Source: Candidatus Omnitrophota bacterium (GTDB lineage: Bacteria; Omnitrophota; Gorgyraeia; Duberdicusellales; 4484-171). From it: 11,292 nucleotides of DNA. Below are positions 1-6,151 of the stretch, one piece after another. Location of the stretch: positions 995 through 12,286 of the forward strand of contig JAMWDA010000032.1 in NCBI GenBank assembly GCA_023818995.1, in the 5' to 3' direction. Under the pieces are notes generated by a model, which saw only the letters and a program-made list of their open reading frames with translations, ran no database searches and was not told the origin of the DNA. Each line of letters starts with the position of its first letter. The stretch's first letter is position 1. The position numbers and the translations under genes are program-made.

Positions 1-435
1 TACTCCTTTACCTTCTGTTTGCTTAAGTAACTCATAGAGGTCTAAAAAGTCATGCCCAGTAACCACTATGCCATAACCTTCCTTTGTCCCTGTAAAAACT
101 TCTGTGGGCTGAGGTATACCAAAACGGTTAATATGTGCTTTATCCAAAAGCTCCATTACCTTTATATTAATTTTACCGCAAGCTAATATATATTCAATAA
201 ATCTATCTGCATCAAAATTAACATTAGTAAGCGTAGAAAATAATCCTTCGCTAACAAAATAGTCTATCTCCGGATCGGAAAACCCTAAGCGTTTAGCATG
301 ATAATTGTATGCACAAATTCCTTTTAGTCCAAAAATGAGCATATCCTGTAGACTTGCTAAATCTTCATCTTTACCACAAACACCAATAACTTGACAACCG
401 CCGGCTATAGTTTGAGAACATTGATAACAAAACAT
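1..435 (-). CDS. hcp: Hybrid cluster protein (hydroxylamine reductase), N-terminal part, runs off the left edge
   Basis: The 145 visible N-terminal residues begin MFCYQCSQT and carry four cysteines at 3, 6, 14 and 20 (C-x2-C-x7-C-x5-C). This is the N-terminal Fe-S ligand pattern of the Hcp type found in strict anaerobes; the enterobacterial type has wider spacing. Hcp is a cytoplasmic protein of about 530-550 residues with a hybrid Fe-S-O cluster. It reduces hydroxylamine in vitro and is implicated in NO reduction and nitrosative stress defence. The hybrid cluster ligands lie in the missing part. The start is set by a strong Shine-Dalgarno (AGGAGGTG, 4 nt before ATG). It follows the Rrf2 regulator gene by 19 nt on the same strand, so the two are probably co-transcribed and the regulator probably controls hcp. 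The identification rests on the N-terminal motif and the context and is firm; the completeness of the gene cannot be judged. Confidence 0.93.
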   Translation of the reverse strand, partial: MFCYQCSQTIAGGCQVIGVCGKDEDLASLQDMLIFGLKGICAYNYHAKRLGFSDPEIDYFVSEGLFSTLTNVNFDADRFIEYILACGKINIKVMELLDKAHINRFGIPQPTEVFTGTKEGYGIVVTGHDFLDLYELLKQTEGKGV

Positions 436-454
436 CTTTCACCTCCTAAAATTT

Positions 455-853
455 TCAATCCAATAAAGAAGATATAGTTGTAGACTCCAATTTAGAAATT
501 GCGTAATTTTCAATCTCTTTTATTTTTCTTCTTAAAGGGCAATTATTTCTGTTAGGACAAAGTTTTCTTTTAAATATACATTCATTTAATTTTATATTCC
601 CCTTAAATATTCTTATAAGTTCGCCGAGGTATATCTTACGAGGAGATAAAGCTAAACTAAACCCTCCTCCGTATCCTTTATAAGCTTTGAGCACCTTTCT
701 CTTATGCAAAGTCTGTAGAAGCCTACGCAAAAATGGCTTAGGTAAATTTAACTCTTCCACCAATTCGGACACAGAGATTACCTCTTTTTTAGAACGAGCA
801 ATATATAAAAGAGCCCTTACCGCATAATCTATATTACGTGTTATAAGTTTCAT
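455..853 (-). CDS. Rrf2-family Fe-S transcriptional regulator (NsrR/IscR-like), likely regulator of hcp
   Basis: This 132-residue protein has the usual Rrf2 length. It starts MKLITRNIDYAVRALLYIA, the typical first helix, followed by a winged HTH at about residues 26-66 with the glycine-rich wing YGGGF. Three cysteines at 92, 99 and 105 (C-x6-C-x5-C) match the cluster-binding loop of IscR/NsrR, so it probably senses NO or the redox/Fe-S state. It lies 19 nt upstream of hcp in the same direction, and NsrR-type regulators are well known to control hcp, so an NO-responsive role is the best inference. IscR, RsrR or CymR-like roles are less likely from context. A 23-bp inverted repeat covers its promoter, suggesting autoregulation. 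The predicted transcription start is only about 5 nt before the ATG. The only ribosome-binding-like sequence, AGGTG, sits 2 nt from the ATG, so translation may be nearly leaderless. Confidence 0.9.
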   Translation of the reverse strand: MKLITRNIDYAVRALLYIARSKKEVISVSELVEELNLPKPFLRRLLQTLHKRKVLKAYKGYGGGFSLALSPRKIYLGELIRIFKGNIKLNECIFKRKLCPNRNNCPLRRKIKEIENYAISKLESTTISSLLD

Positions 854-862
854 AACACCTAT

Positions 863-891
863 AATGATATAATATAAGTATCATTTGTCAA
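863..891 (-). promoter_or_regulatory. rrf2-hcp promoter with overlapping 23-bp inverted repeat (candidate Rrf2/NsrR operator)
   Basis: On the minus strand a consensus -35 TTGACA (891-886) is followed after 16 nt by -10 TATCAT (869-864), 11 nt before the rrf2 ATG. Perfect 7-bp arms AATGATA (863-869) and TATCATT (879-885) enclose 9 nt, giving 23 bp in all. That is the 11-1-11 size reported for NsrR and close to other Rrf2 operators. The repeat covers the spacer and -10, where a bound repressor would block RNA polymerase. Operator identity is inferred from position and size; the sequence is not the enterobacterial NsrR consensus. Confidence 0.6.
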
Positions 892-939
892 TAATAAAAA
901 TTAACTTTACGCTCAAATTGTTCTAACAAAATGGTAGGT

Positions 940-1299
940 TTAACGGATGATAAAACGGAACTTAATCTTTTTGGCTTTAAAAAACTGCTGAGTAAATTTC
1001 TTCGCTACCGTATGGTCATACTTCTTACAAGAAAATATATTTATATAAGCTGTCTTCCATAAATCGGAAAAATGCCCGGTGATGGAACTGGTCTCTATTA
1101 GTTGAACCAAAGAATACCCTTTGGTGTAAGCGGCATTTTCGCCGAAATAAGGAAGAAGTGTTTTACCAAATTTCTTCATCTTTATCAATTTACAGAGTTT
1201 ATCTACATATTCTTGAAGTTTTTTCTTAGATGTAATAACTTCCTCATCACAATCGTATAAATCCATAATCAACTCGTACCCGTAAATCTCCCTTTTCAT
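940..1299 (-). CDS. Divergent S-adenosylmethionine decarboxylase-like pyruvoyl proenzyme (SpeD paralogue)
   Basis: This 119-residue protein aligns over its length with class 1b SpeD, the small prokaryotic AdoMet decarboxylase. S71, H76 and C91 keep the exact spacing (5 and 20 residues) of the pyruvoyl Ser, processing His and catalytic Cys in the bona fide SpeD two genes upstream (S73, H78, C93). It should therefore self-cleave (here between T70 and S71) into beta and alpha chains with a pyruvoyl group. Around this core the sequence differs: ESH becomes TSS, and HTWPE becomes HFSDL, removing the Trp and Glu that contact AdoMet in the Thermotoga enzyme. SpeD homologues that decarboxylate ornithine or arginine are known in bacteria, so I infer a non-AdoMet amine-forming decarboxylase. 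It could instead be an inactive partner of SpeD. It overlaps speE by 4 nt (ATGA) and has a strong Shine-Dalgarno AAGGAGG 9 nt before ATG, inside speE. Confidence 0.8.
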   Translation of the reverse strand: MKREIYGYELIMDLYDCDEEVITSKKKLQEYVDKLCKLIKMKKFGKTLLPYFGENAAYTKGYSLVQLIETSSITGHFSDLWKTAYINIFSCKKYDHTVAKKFTQQFFKAKKIKFRFIIR

Positions 1300-2135
1300 T
1301 CTTCTATACCTCCTTTTATATAATTAGGCAAAGAGAAACTTGCAAAATGTATCTCGGGATTATAATACTTTGTCCTCAATTTCTTCTCCTCGTACTTTCT
1401 ATTCAAATCTTGGGAAGAAATATCAATAGGGGTTCTACCCTTACAGGCTATTAGAAAAGTAAAGAACCCAATTATATAAGTAGGACAGGCTGCCACCATA
1501 GGAATAACCTTAGGGAATATTCTCTTTAGACGATTGTAATTTTCTCTTAACTCTTTTGGTTGTAAGATACTAGAACCTGTCTGTCTAATCATCATCCCAT
1601 CCTCGTTCAATAGGGAAAATATATCCTGATAAAACTTCTGCGAAAATAGAACCTTAGCTACTCCCATTGGATCAGGAGAATCAACGATAACAATATCAAA
1701 ATTCTCCTCTTTATTTTGGACAAACTTTGCTCCATCCTCTATTATTATTTCTGCTCTCTTATCGTTAAAAGAGTTGCCACATATAGATTTAAGATATTTT
1801 TTAGAAACTTCTATCACCTCTCTATCTATCTCTACCAGATATACTTTTTCTACATCATGCTTTAAAACTTCCCTTAACACCCCACCATCCCCTGCACCGA
1901 TTACAAGAATTTTATTAGGAGAGGGGTGACTAAGAAGTAAAGGGTGAGTGAGCATTTCATGATAAACGAAATTATCTTTCTCCGTAGTTTGAATAGTATC
2001 GTCTAAAAAAAGAATACGACCTAAAAGAGGTGTTTGGTATATCACTATATTCTGGTAGGGTGATTTCTTTTTATAGATAATCTTACCTTCCAAACCCAAC
2101 TTTACATCAGAAAATAGTTTTTCGTAATACCACAT
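1296..2135 (-). CDS. speE: Spermidine synthase (polyamine aminopropyltransferase)
   Basis: This 279-residue cytosolic enzyme transfers the aminopropyl group of decarboxylated AdoMet to a diamine, typically putrescine giving spermidine plus methylthioadenosine. The N-terminal beta-strand domain ends in GRILFLDD (39-46), followed by the active-site segment QTTEKDNFVYHEML (49-62). The Rossmann methyltransferase-like core has GAGDGG (80-85), the acidic VEID (101-104), and DSPDP (152-156), where most bacterial enzymes have DSTDP. The length is normal for the family. It lies between speD and the speD paralogue: its ATG overlaps the speD stop by 1 nt (TAATG) and its TGA overlaps the next ATG by 4 nt, so the three are surely translationally coupled. 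An AGAGG sequence 9 nt before the ATG serves as ribosome-binding site. Family assignment is firm. The acceptor (putrescine, agmatine or cadaverine) cannot be read from the sequence and depends on what the downstream decarboxylase makes. Confidence 0.94.
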   Translation of the reverse strand: MWYYEKLFSDVKLGLEGKIIYKKKSPYQNIVIYQTPLLGRILFLDDTIQTTEKDNFVYHEMLTHPLLLSHPSPNKILVIGAGDGGVLREVLKHDVEKVYLVEIDREVIEVSKKYLKSICGNSFNDKRAEIIIEDGAKFVQNKEENFDIVIVDSPDPMGVAKVLFSQKFYQDIFSLLNEDGMMIRQTGSSILQPKELRENYNRLKRIFPKVIPMVAACPTYIIGFFTFLIACKGRTPIDISSQDLNRKYEEKKLRTKYYNPEIHFASFSLPNYIKGGIEE

Positions 2136-2509
2136 TAGAATATACCTCTCTTCATTTCCGCTATTTGCATTCTTTTTGGTTTAAATCCTTTCTTTATCAC
2201 CGGTATAGCTTTATAGGGGTTAACTTCTCCACAAACAAAAATATCTAAAGCGCCGTAATGGTATTCCGGCCAAGTATGGATACTTATATGCGATTCTTGA
2301 ATTATAGCTATTCCTGAAATTCCTCCCGAGGGAGAAAATTTATGTAGGTCAATTTTAAGAAGAGTGGCTTGGCAGGCTTTAACGGAATCTTTTAAAATTT
2401 TACGGATTTTAGGTAGAGATGTTAAATTACAAGCTTCCCACAGTTCAATTACGAGGTGCACCCCCGCATATTTTATATGTCCATTAGTGGCACAAAATTC
2501 CTTTCCCAT
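2135..2509 (-). CDS. speD: S-adenosylmethionine decarboxylase proenzyme (class 1b)
   Basis: At 124 residues this has the standard length of small prokaryotic SpeD. It is a self-processing pyruvoyl enzyme that decarboxylates AdoMet to provide the aminopropyl donor for SpeE. The signature ESHISIHTWPE (72-82) contains the cleavage site E72/S73 (Ser becomes pyruvoyl), the processing His H78, and the W80/E82 pair that contacts substrate in the Thermotoga enzyme. C93 in IFVCGE is the catalytic proton donor. It is the first gene of a tight operon (speD, speE, speD paralogue). The translation start is odd: six G bases directly abut the ATG, leaving almost no spacer. Another purine patch, AAGAGG, lies about 13 nt further upstream, so the ribosome contact is unclear. 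The promoter is probably in the AT-only region upstream, but I find no convincing -35/-10 pair there. Confidence 0.95.
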   Translation of the reverse strand: MGKEFCATNGHIKYAGVHLVIELWEACNLTSLPKIRKILKDSVKACQATLLKIDLHKFSPSGGISGIAIIQESHISIHTWPEYHYGALDIFVCGEVNPYKAIPVIKKGFKPKRMQIAEMKRGIF

Positions 2510-2724
2510 CCCCCCTAATTATTCCTCTTAATAAAAAAATCTTTACTAAAATCATAAAATAATTCATTTAATCAATTAATATTAAAACAAAAAATTTATA
2601 TTTTGCAAGAAAAAAAATTATTTTTTTAATTTTTTTGATATAATTAAAAACAAACTCTAAGCAGAAAACAATAACTATGAAAATATAGAAATTAAGTGGA
2701 ACTTATTGTTAAATTCGACTATCT
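2510..2724. other. AT-only divergent intergenic region between speD and the ykgJ-like gene
   Basis: This 215-bp stretch separates genes transcribed outwards. Positions about 2521-2660 are almost pure A/T with long A and T tracts (for example 2610-2637), which fits UP elements or intrinsically bent promoter DNA. On the plus strand a perfect -10 TATAAT lies at 2639-2644 without a good -35; it would give a leader of about 74 nt. On the minus strand TTGCAA (2608-2603) with TTAATA 17 nt downstream is a weak speD promoter candidate. No hairpin, tRNA or ORF was found. Confidence 0.45.
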
Positions 2725-3000
2725 ATGGATTACGAAAAATACCTTGAAGAAAAGAAAAAAGAATACGAAAACTTGTGCAGACGATGTGGCGCTTGTTGTG
2801 GAGCATACGAGGATCCTTGTAAACATCTTAAACTAAATGAAGAAGGTAAATACCATTGCGAAATATATGAAAAACGCTTTGGCTTAAGAGAAACAGTAAA
2901 AGGAGAAAAATTTTATTGTGTGGAGATAAGAAAAATTCTAAACTCTCATTGGAAGAAAGATTACCTATGTGGATATAAAATTAAATCAAAGTTTATATAA
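2725..3000 (+). CDS. YkgJ-like cysteine-cluster protein (putative zinc/iron-chelating domain)
   Basis: This small 91-residue soluble protein has eight cysteines at 18, 21, 24, 25, 32, 45, 65 and 82. The opening C-x2-C-x2-CC-x6-C block (CRRCGACCGAYEDPC) followed by the CEIYEKR segment is characteristic of the YkgJ/UPF0153 family, annotated as zinc- or iron-chelating. The biochemical role of the family is unclear; some members accompany Fe-S or modification enzymes. The C-terminal half keeps FYCVEIRKIL and a last cysteine at 82. There is no signal peptide or membrane segment. No Shine-Dalgarno precedes the ATG. It stands alone, divergent from the polyamine operon and convergent with the glycosyltransferase gene, whose stop it overlaps by 15 bp, so neighbours give no clue to function. 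Family assignment is fairly secure; function is not. Confidence 0.8.
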   Translation: MDYEKYLEEKKKEYENLCRRCGACCGAYEDPCKHLKLNEEGKYHCEIYEKRFGLRETVKGEKFYCVEIRKILNSHWKKDYLCGYKIKSKFI

Positions 3001-4242
3001 AGGAGTTAAAATTATAAAGTAAATGTTCGCTACAAAGAAAGAAAAGAGAGCAAAAAAAGTTAATAAAAGTTGGGCGGAAGGAATTAAAAACATAATTAAA
3101 CTCAATATAGTGAAAAACAAAAATCCCATAGAATCAACTCTAATTTTTCTAATTAAGAACCCCCTAAGAGTATAGTACCTGCCCATATTTATATATTTCA
3201 ATATGGCAAATAAAAAGAGCAAACTTATCGTTGAATAAAACTTCAAAGGGTTATCTAAGAAAAAGGTAGTAGCGATGTAAATTACTAACAACAAACTATC
3301 TAATAATTTCTCTATATTATCATATACGGGGTAATTATTCTTACAAAAAACTATAGAAAAGTATGTATTGATAAGAAGTAAAAGATAAAATATAGTATTA
3401 ATATAGGAAAATATACCTTGGAAATTTATAAGGTTTATCAACAAAAAAAATGTTCCTATAGCGAAGAATAAACGTCCTAAAAATATATTCTTTCTTTTCT
3501 CTAAAATATCTTTCTCAAAATAATGAAAATAGTTTTTCTTAATCTTCTTCTTTAAAATAGTATAAACAAATATTTTTATATATTGATAAATACTGTAAAT
3601 ATATCCTTGTTTTTGGAATCTCCGATTGGATGTATAAATAAAATAATTTAAAATAGCTAATTTACCTAAACTTTTAATACGATTACATAATTCGGCATCT
3701 TCGTTTACCAAAATTTCCTCATCAAAACCACCTACTTTTTCAAAGATATCTTTCTTAGTCAAAATAAATATACCAGCAACGAAAGGGTTAAATTTTGCTA
3801 TAGCTTTTTGAAATATATAGAGAAAACTATATATAAAATTTGCTAATAACCCACCTTCTATAGGTCTAAATCTACAAGAACAAACTACCAAATTCATCTT
3901 TATAAATCTCTCTAAAATATTATAGAGAGTATCTTCTTCTTTAATAAGAGTATCAGCATCCATAAATGCTAAATAGAGGCACTTTGCTTTCTTTGCCCCA
4001 AAATTGCGTTGAAAACTAACATTTCTCTTATTAACCGTATATACCTCTAAATAAATATTGGGATTAGAGTTATTATTAAATGTCTCCTTAACTTTTGAAA
4101 CAGTATTATCCCAAGAAGAACCATCAACAACAATGACCTGTAACTCTAAACCTTTTTGGTTAATTAAAGATTGAATAAGTTGAGGTAAATATTTTTCTTC
4201 ATTTAAAGAGGGGATAACTATAGATAATGCTAAGTTTTCCAT
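2986..4242 (-). CDS. Membrane-anchored family 2 glycosyltransferase
   Basis: This 418-residue protein has an N-terminal GT-A domain (about 1-215) and a hydrophobic C-terminal half. The GT2 signatures are clear: SIVIPSLNEEKYL (7-19), VIVVDGSSWDNT (37-48), the metal-binding DAD (95-97) within AFMDADTLI, GGFDE then the catalytic-base region NEDAEL (180-185), and an RRFQKQG motif (207-213) like the RRF-type motif of processive or membrane GT2 enzymes. Roughly six membrane segments follow (near 256-272, 279-300, 314-330, 337-352, 372-388 and 391-413). It probably transfers a sugar from a nucleotide donor to a lipid or surface polymer at the cytoplasmic face of the inner membrane; donor and acceptor are unknown. 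It is monocistronic and convergent with the ykgJ-like gene, with its own extended -10 promoter and no Shine-Dalgarno. The odd RRF plus multi-TM tail could also fit a carotenoid or hopanoid-type glycosyltransferase. Confidence 0.88.
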   Translation of the reverse strand: MENLALSIVIPSLNEEKYLPQLIQSLINQKGLELQVIVVDGSSWDNTVSKVKETFNNNSNPNIYLEVYTVNKRNVSFQRNFGAKKAKCLYLAFMDADTLIKEEDTLYNILERFIKMNLVVCSCRFRPIEGGLLANFIYSFLYIFQKAIAKFNPFVAGIFILTKKDIFEKVGGFDEEILVNEDAELCNRIKSLGKLAILNYFIYTSNRRFQKQGYIYSIYQYIKIFVYTILKKKIKKNYFHYFEKDILEKRKNIFLGRLFFAIGTFFLLINLINFQGIFSYINTIFYLLLLINTYFSIVFCKNNYPVYDNIEKLLDSLLLVIYIATTFFLDNPLKFYSTISLLFLFAILKYINMGRYYTLRGFLIRKIRVDSMGFLFFTILSLIMFLIPSAQLLLTFFALFSFFVANIYFIILTPLYKL

Positions 4243-4258
4243 AATTTATTTGATTTTT

Positions 4259-4268
4259 ATTCTACCAT
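4259..4268 (-). promoter_or_regulatory. Extended -10 promoter of the GT2 gene
   Basis: On the minus strand the sequence reads ATGGTAGAAT, an extended -10 (TG-G-TAGAAT, hexamer 4264-4259). No recognisable -35 is present. The transcription start would fall near 4252, about 10 nt before the ATG at 4242. The same decamer with one change occurs in the opposite direction at 4306-4315 for nth, forming a mirrored divergent promoter pair. Confidence 0.45.
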
Positions 4269-4305
4269 CTTTTTTTTATTAAGGTAGTTTTTTCTTTTTT
4301 GTTAT

Positions 4306-4315
4306 ATGGTATAAT
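4306..4315 (+). promoter_or_regulatory. Extended -10 promoter of the nth operon
   Basis: ATGGTATAAT contains a perfect TATAAT (4310-4315) with the TG extension (4307-4308). The -35 region is only a T-tract (4288-4300). The predicted start near 4322 leaves a leader of about 11 nt before the nth ATG at 4333, with no Shine-Dalgarno. This is the only good promoter seen for the seven-gene plus-strand run, apart from possible weak internal ones. Confidence 0.6.
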
Positions 4316-4332
4316 TGTTATAAATAATTTCG

Positions 4333-4980
4333 ATGATAGATACTAATATATTAAAACTAATAGAAAAACAAGTTAAAACTTTCAATATCCCTTGGGTAAC
4401 AAAAGATTTCCGTAAACACCATAACCCTTTTAGAGTTTTAGTCTCCTGCATATTGAGTCTTCGCACTAAGGACAAAGTTACCCAAGAGGCTTCTTTACGT
4501 TTATTTAAAGTAGTAAAAAATCCTTTTGATTTAGCTAAATTGAAACCTAAACAGATTGAAAAGCTAATATATCCTGTGGGTTTCTACAGAAAAAAGGCTA
4601 AAGACCTTAATAATTTAGCTATTCAATTAATCAAAAGATATAAAGGAGTTGTCCCTAATAATGAAAATAGCCTCCTTGAATTTAAAGGGGTAGGAAGGAA
4701 AACAGCTAATTTAGTGTTAGGGTTAGGTTATGGAATACCCGCTATATGCGTAGATACTCATGTACATAGAATATCTAATCGTTTAGGTTGGGTTAAAACA
4801 AAAACTCCTAAATCTACGGAAGATAATTTAAAAAAAATTATTCCTAAAAATTGGTGGATTAAGCTTAATACATTACTCGTTGCTTTTGGACAAAATATAT
4901 GTTTACCTCTTCGCCCCTTATGTAGCACCTGCTATGTGAATAAATATTGTAAAAAAATAAACGTAATTAGTCACCGATAA
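4333..4980 (+). CDS. nth: Endonuclease III (DNA glycosylase/AP lyase, HhH-GPD family)
   Basis: This 215-residue base excision repair enzyme removes oxidised pyrimidines and nicks AP sites. The helix-hairpin-helix LLEFKGVGRKTANLVLG (114-130) contains the catalytic Lys K123, and VDTHVHRISNRLGW (140-153) carries the catalytic Asp D141. The C-terminal [4Fe-4S] loop has cysteines 190, 197, 200 and 206 in the canonical C-x6-C-x2-C-x5-C arrangement. The SLRTKD segment (42-47) replaces the SAQATD of E. coli, as in many thermophile or anaerobe homologues. Length and all key residues are normal, so it should be active. It heads the plus-strand operon, 10 nt before the GH5 gene, directly behind an extended -10 promoter, and has no Shine-Dalgarno. 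Functional linkage to the downstream genes is not obvious. Confidence 0.95.
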   Translation: MIDTNILKLIEKQVKTFNIPWVTKDFRKHHNPFRVLVSCILSLRTKDKVTQEASLRLFKVVKNPFDLAKLKPKQIEKLIYPVGFYRKKAKDLNNLAIQLIKRYKGVVPNNENSLLEFKGVGRKTANLVLGLGYGIPAICVDTHVHRISNRLGWVKTKTPKSTEDNLKKIIPKNWWIKLNTLLVAFGQNICLPLRPLCSTCYVNKYCKKINVISHR

Positions 4981-4990
4981 GTTAATTAAA

Positions 4991-6148
4991 ATGAGAATAA
5001 AAGGTGTAAATTTAGGCGGATGGTTATTAATGGAAGGTTATATATTAGGAGGAAGAAATATAGCTGAACACTTATTCAAGAAAAGATTAAAAAATATCTA
5101 TGGAGATAGCGAACTTAAAAATTTTGAAAAATTGTATAGGGATAATTTTATTCAAAAAGAAGACTTTCATCGAATATCTCAATTAGGAGCAAATTGCGTA
5201 AGGCTACCATTTAACTATCGTATCTTAGAAAATAAACCTTTTAAATACGAAGAGGACTGTTTCCTCTATTTAGATAGAGCTATTTCTTGGGCAAAAAGTT
5301 ATAAAATTAAAATCATTCTTGATTTACACGCTGCCCAAGGAGGACAAAATTGCGACTGGCACTCTGATAGTTGGGGGAAAGCTTATCTTTGGGAAAGCAC
5401 CAATTTAAGAAAAAGGGTTAATAAACTCTGGGAAACAATTGCCAAAAGATATAAAGGTGAAGAAACTATCTATGGATACGATTTATTAAACGAACCGGTA
5501 ATAGAAAAAAGTAAATTAGGTATCTTAAAAGAACTTTATAGGGAAATTATTAAAACTATAAGAGATATTGATAAGGAAAAATTTATTTTTTTAGAAGGAA
5601 ACATTTGGGCTCAAGAGATTGAATTCCTTCAAGACATTTTAGGAGAAAAAATAGCTATAAGTATACATACTTATCAACCATTAAATTTTACATTTAATTT
5701 TATCAACCAATATCGTTACCCCGGCAAAATAGATGGGAAATTTTGGGACAAATCGCAAATCTTTCGCTATTTGGACAAATATTACTCTTTTAGTAAGCGA
5801 AAAAAAGTAGAAATATTTGTCGGTGAGTTTGGGGTAAATTATCGTGGTAACGCTTGGGGAGAGGTTGATTATTTACGCGATATCTTAGAAGTATTTGAAG
5901 AATTTTCTTTTTCTTATACATACTGGACATATAAGAGTATACCTTTAGGCGTATTCCCCGATGGCATATATCAATACCTATATAATCCTAAATATGTAAG
6001 AAGAGAAGGCCCTATCTTTGGGTGGGAAAACTATTTATCTTGTTGGAAAAAAGAAAAAGGGGAAATAGTTAACTTCTGGCGCACGGAAAGTTATGTTATA
6101 AATAAAGACATATCATCCCTATTAAAAGAATTTTTCTTAAAGCCATAA
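4991..6148 (+). CDS. Glycoside hydrolase family 5-like enzyme, apparently cytoplasmic
   Basis: This 385-residue TIM-barrel glycosidase has the GH5 signatures in order: KGVNLGGWLLMEGY (4-17), NCVRLPFNYR (68-77, with the conserved Arg R71), ILDLHAAQGGQNCDWH (109-124), YDLLNEPV (163-170, acid/base E168 after N167), HTYQPLNFT (226-234), VGEFGVN (277-283, nucleophile E279) and the W312 region YWTYKS. The layout resembles GH5 enzymes near the exo-beta-1,3-glucanase/cellulase branch; substrate specificity cannot be called. It starts directly at the barrel with no signal peptide, membrane segment or binding module, so it likely acts in the cytoplasm on an imported oligosaccharide, an internal glucan or a glycoside. 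It is 10 nt after nth and 3 nt before the epimerase-like gene, with no Shine-Dalgarno. The large insert between NLGGWL and NCVRLP (about 15-66) is typical of these exoglucanase-like members. Confidence 0.88.
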   Translation: MRIKGVNLGGWLLMEGYILGGRNIAEHLFKKRLKNIYGDSELKNFEKLYRDNFIQKEDFHRISQLGANCVRLPFNYRILENKPFKYEEDCFLYLDRAISWAKSYKIKIILDLHAAQGGQNCDWHSDSWGKAYLWESTNLRKRVNKLWETIAKRYKGEETIYGYDLLNEPVIEKSKLGILKELYREIIKTIRDIDKEKFIFLEGNIWAQEIEFLQDILGEKIAISIHTYQPLNFTFNFINQYRYPGKIDGKFWDKSQIFRYLDKYYSFSKRKKVEIFVGEFGVNYRGNAWGEVDYLRDILEVFEEFSFSYTYWTYKSIPLGVFPDGIYQYLYNPKYVRREGPIFGWENYLSCWKKEKGEIVNFWRTESYVINKDISSLLKEFFLKP

Positions 6149-6151
6149 ATA

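Noticed and set aside
911..932. TTGT/ACAA hairpin followed by TTTG (minus strand) as terminator of the polyamine operon
   Set aside because: Only 4 bp of A/T-rich stem and no real T-tract.
2535..2560. Third copy of the kinase/PilZ leader box upstream of speD
   Set aside because: Minus-strand AGTAAAGATTTTTTT matches the box at only about 10 of 15 positions, mostly T-tract, and its distance from promoter and start codon differs.
4263..4300. CTACC/GGTAG stem with following T-tract as a plus-strand terminator
   Set aside because: Stem of only 5 bp with a 14-nt loop, no plus-strand gene upstream to terminate, and the left arm is better explained as part of the GT2 extended -10 promoter.
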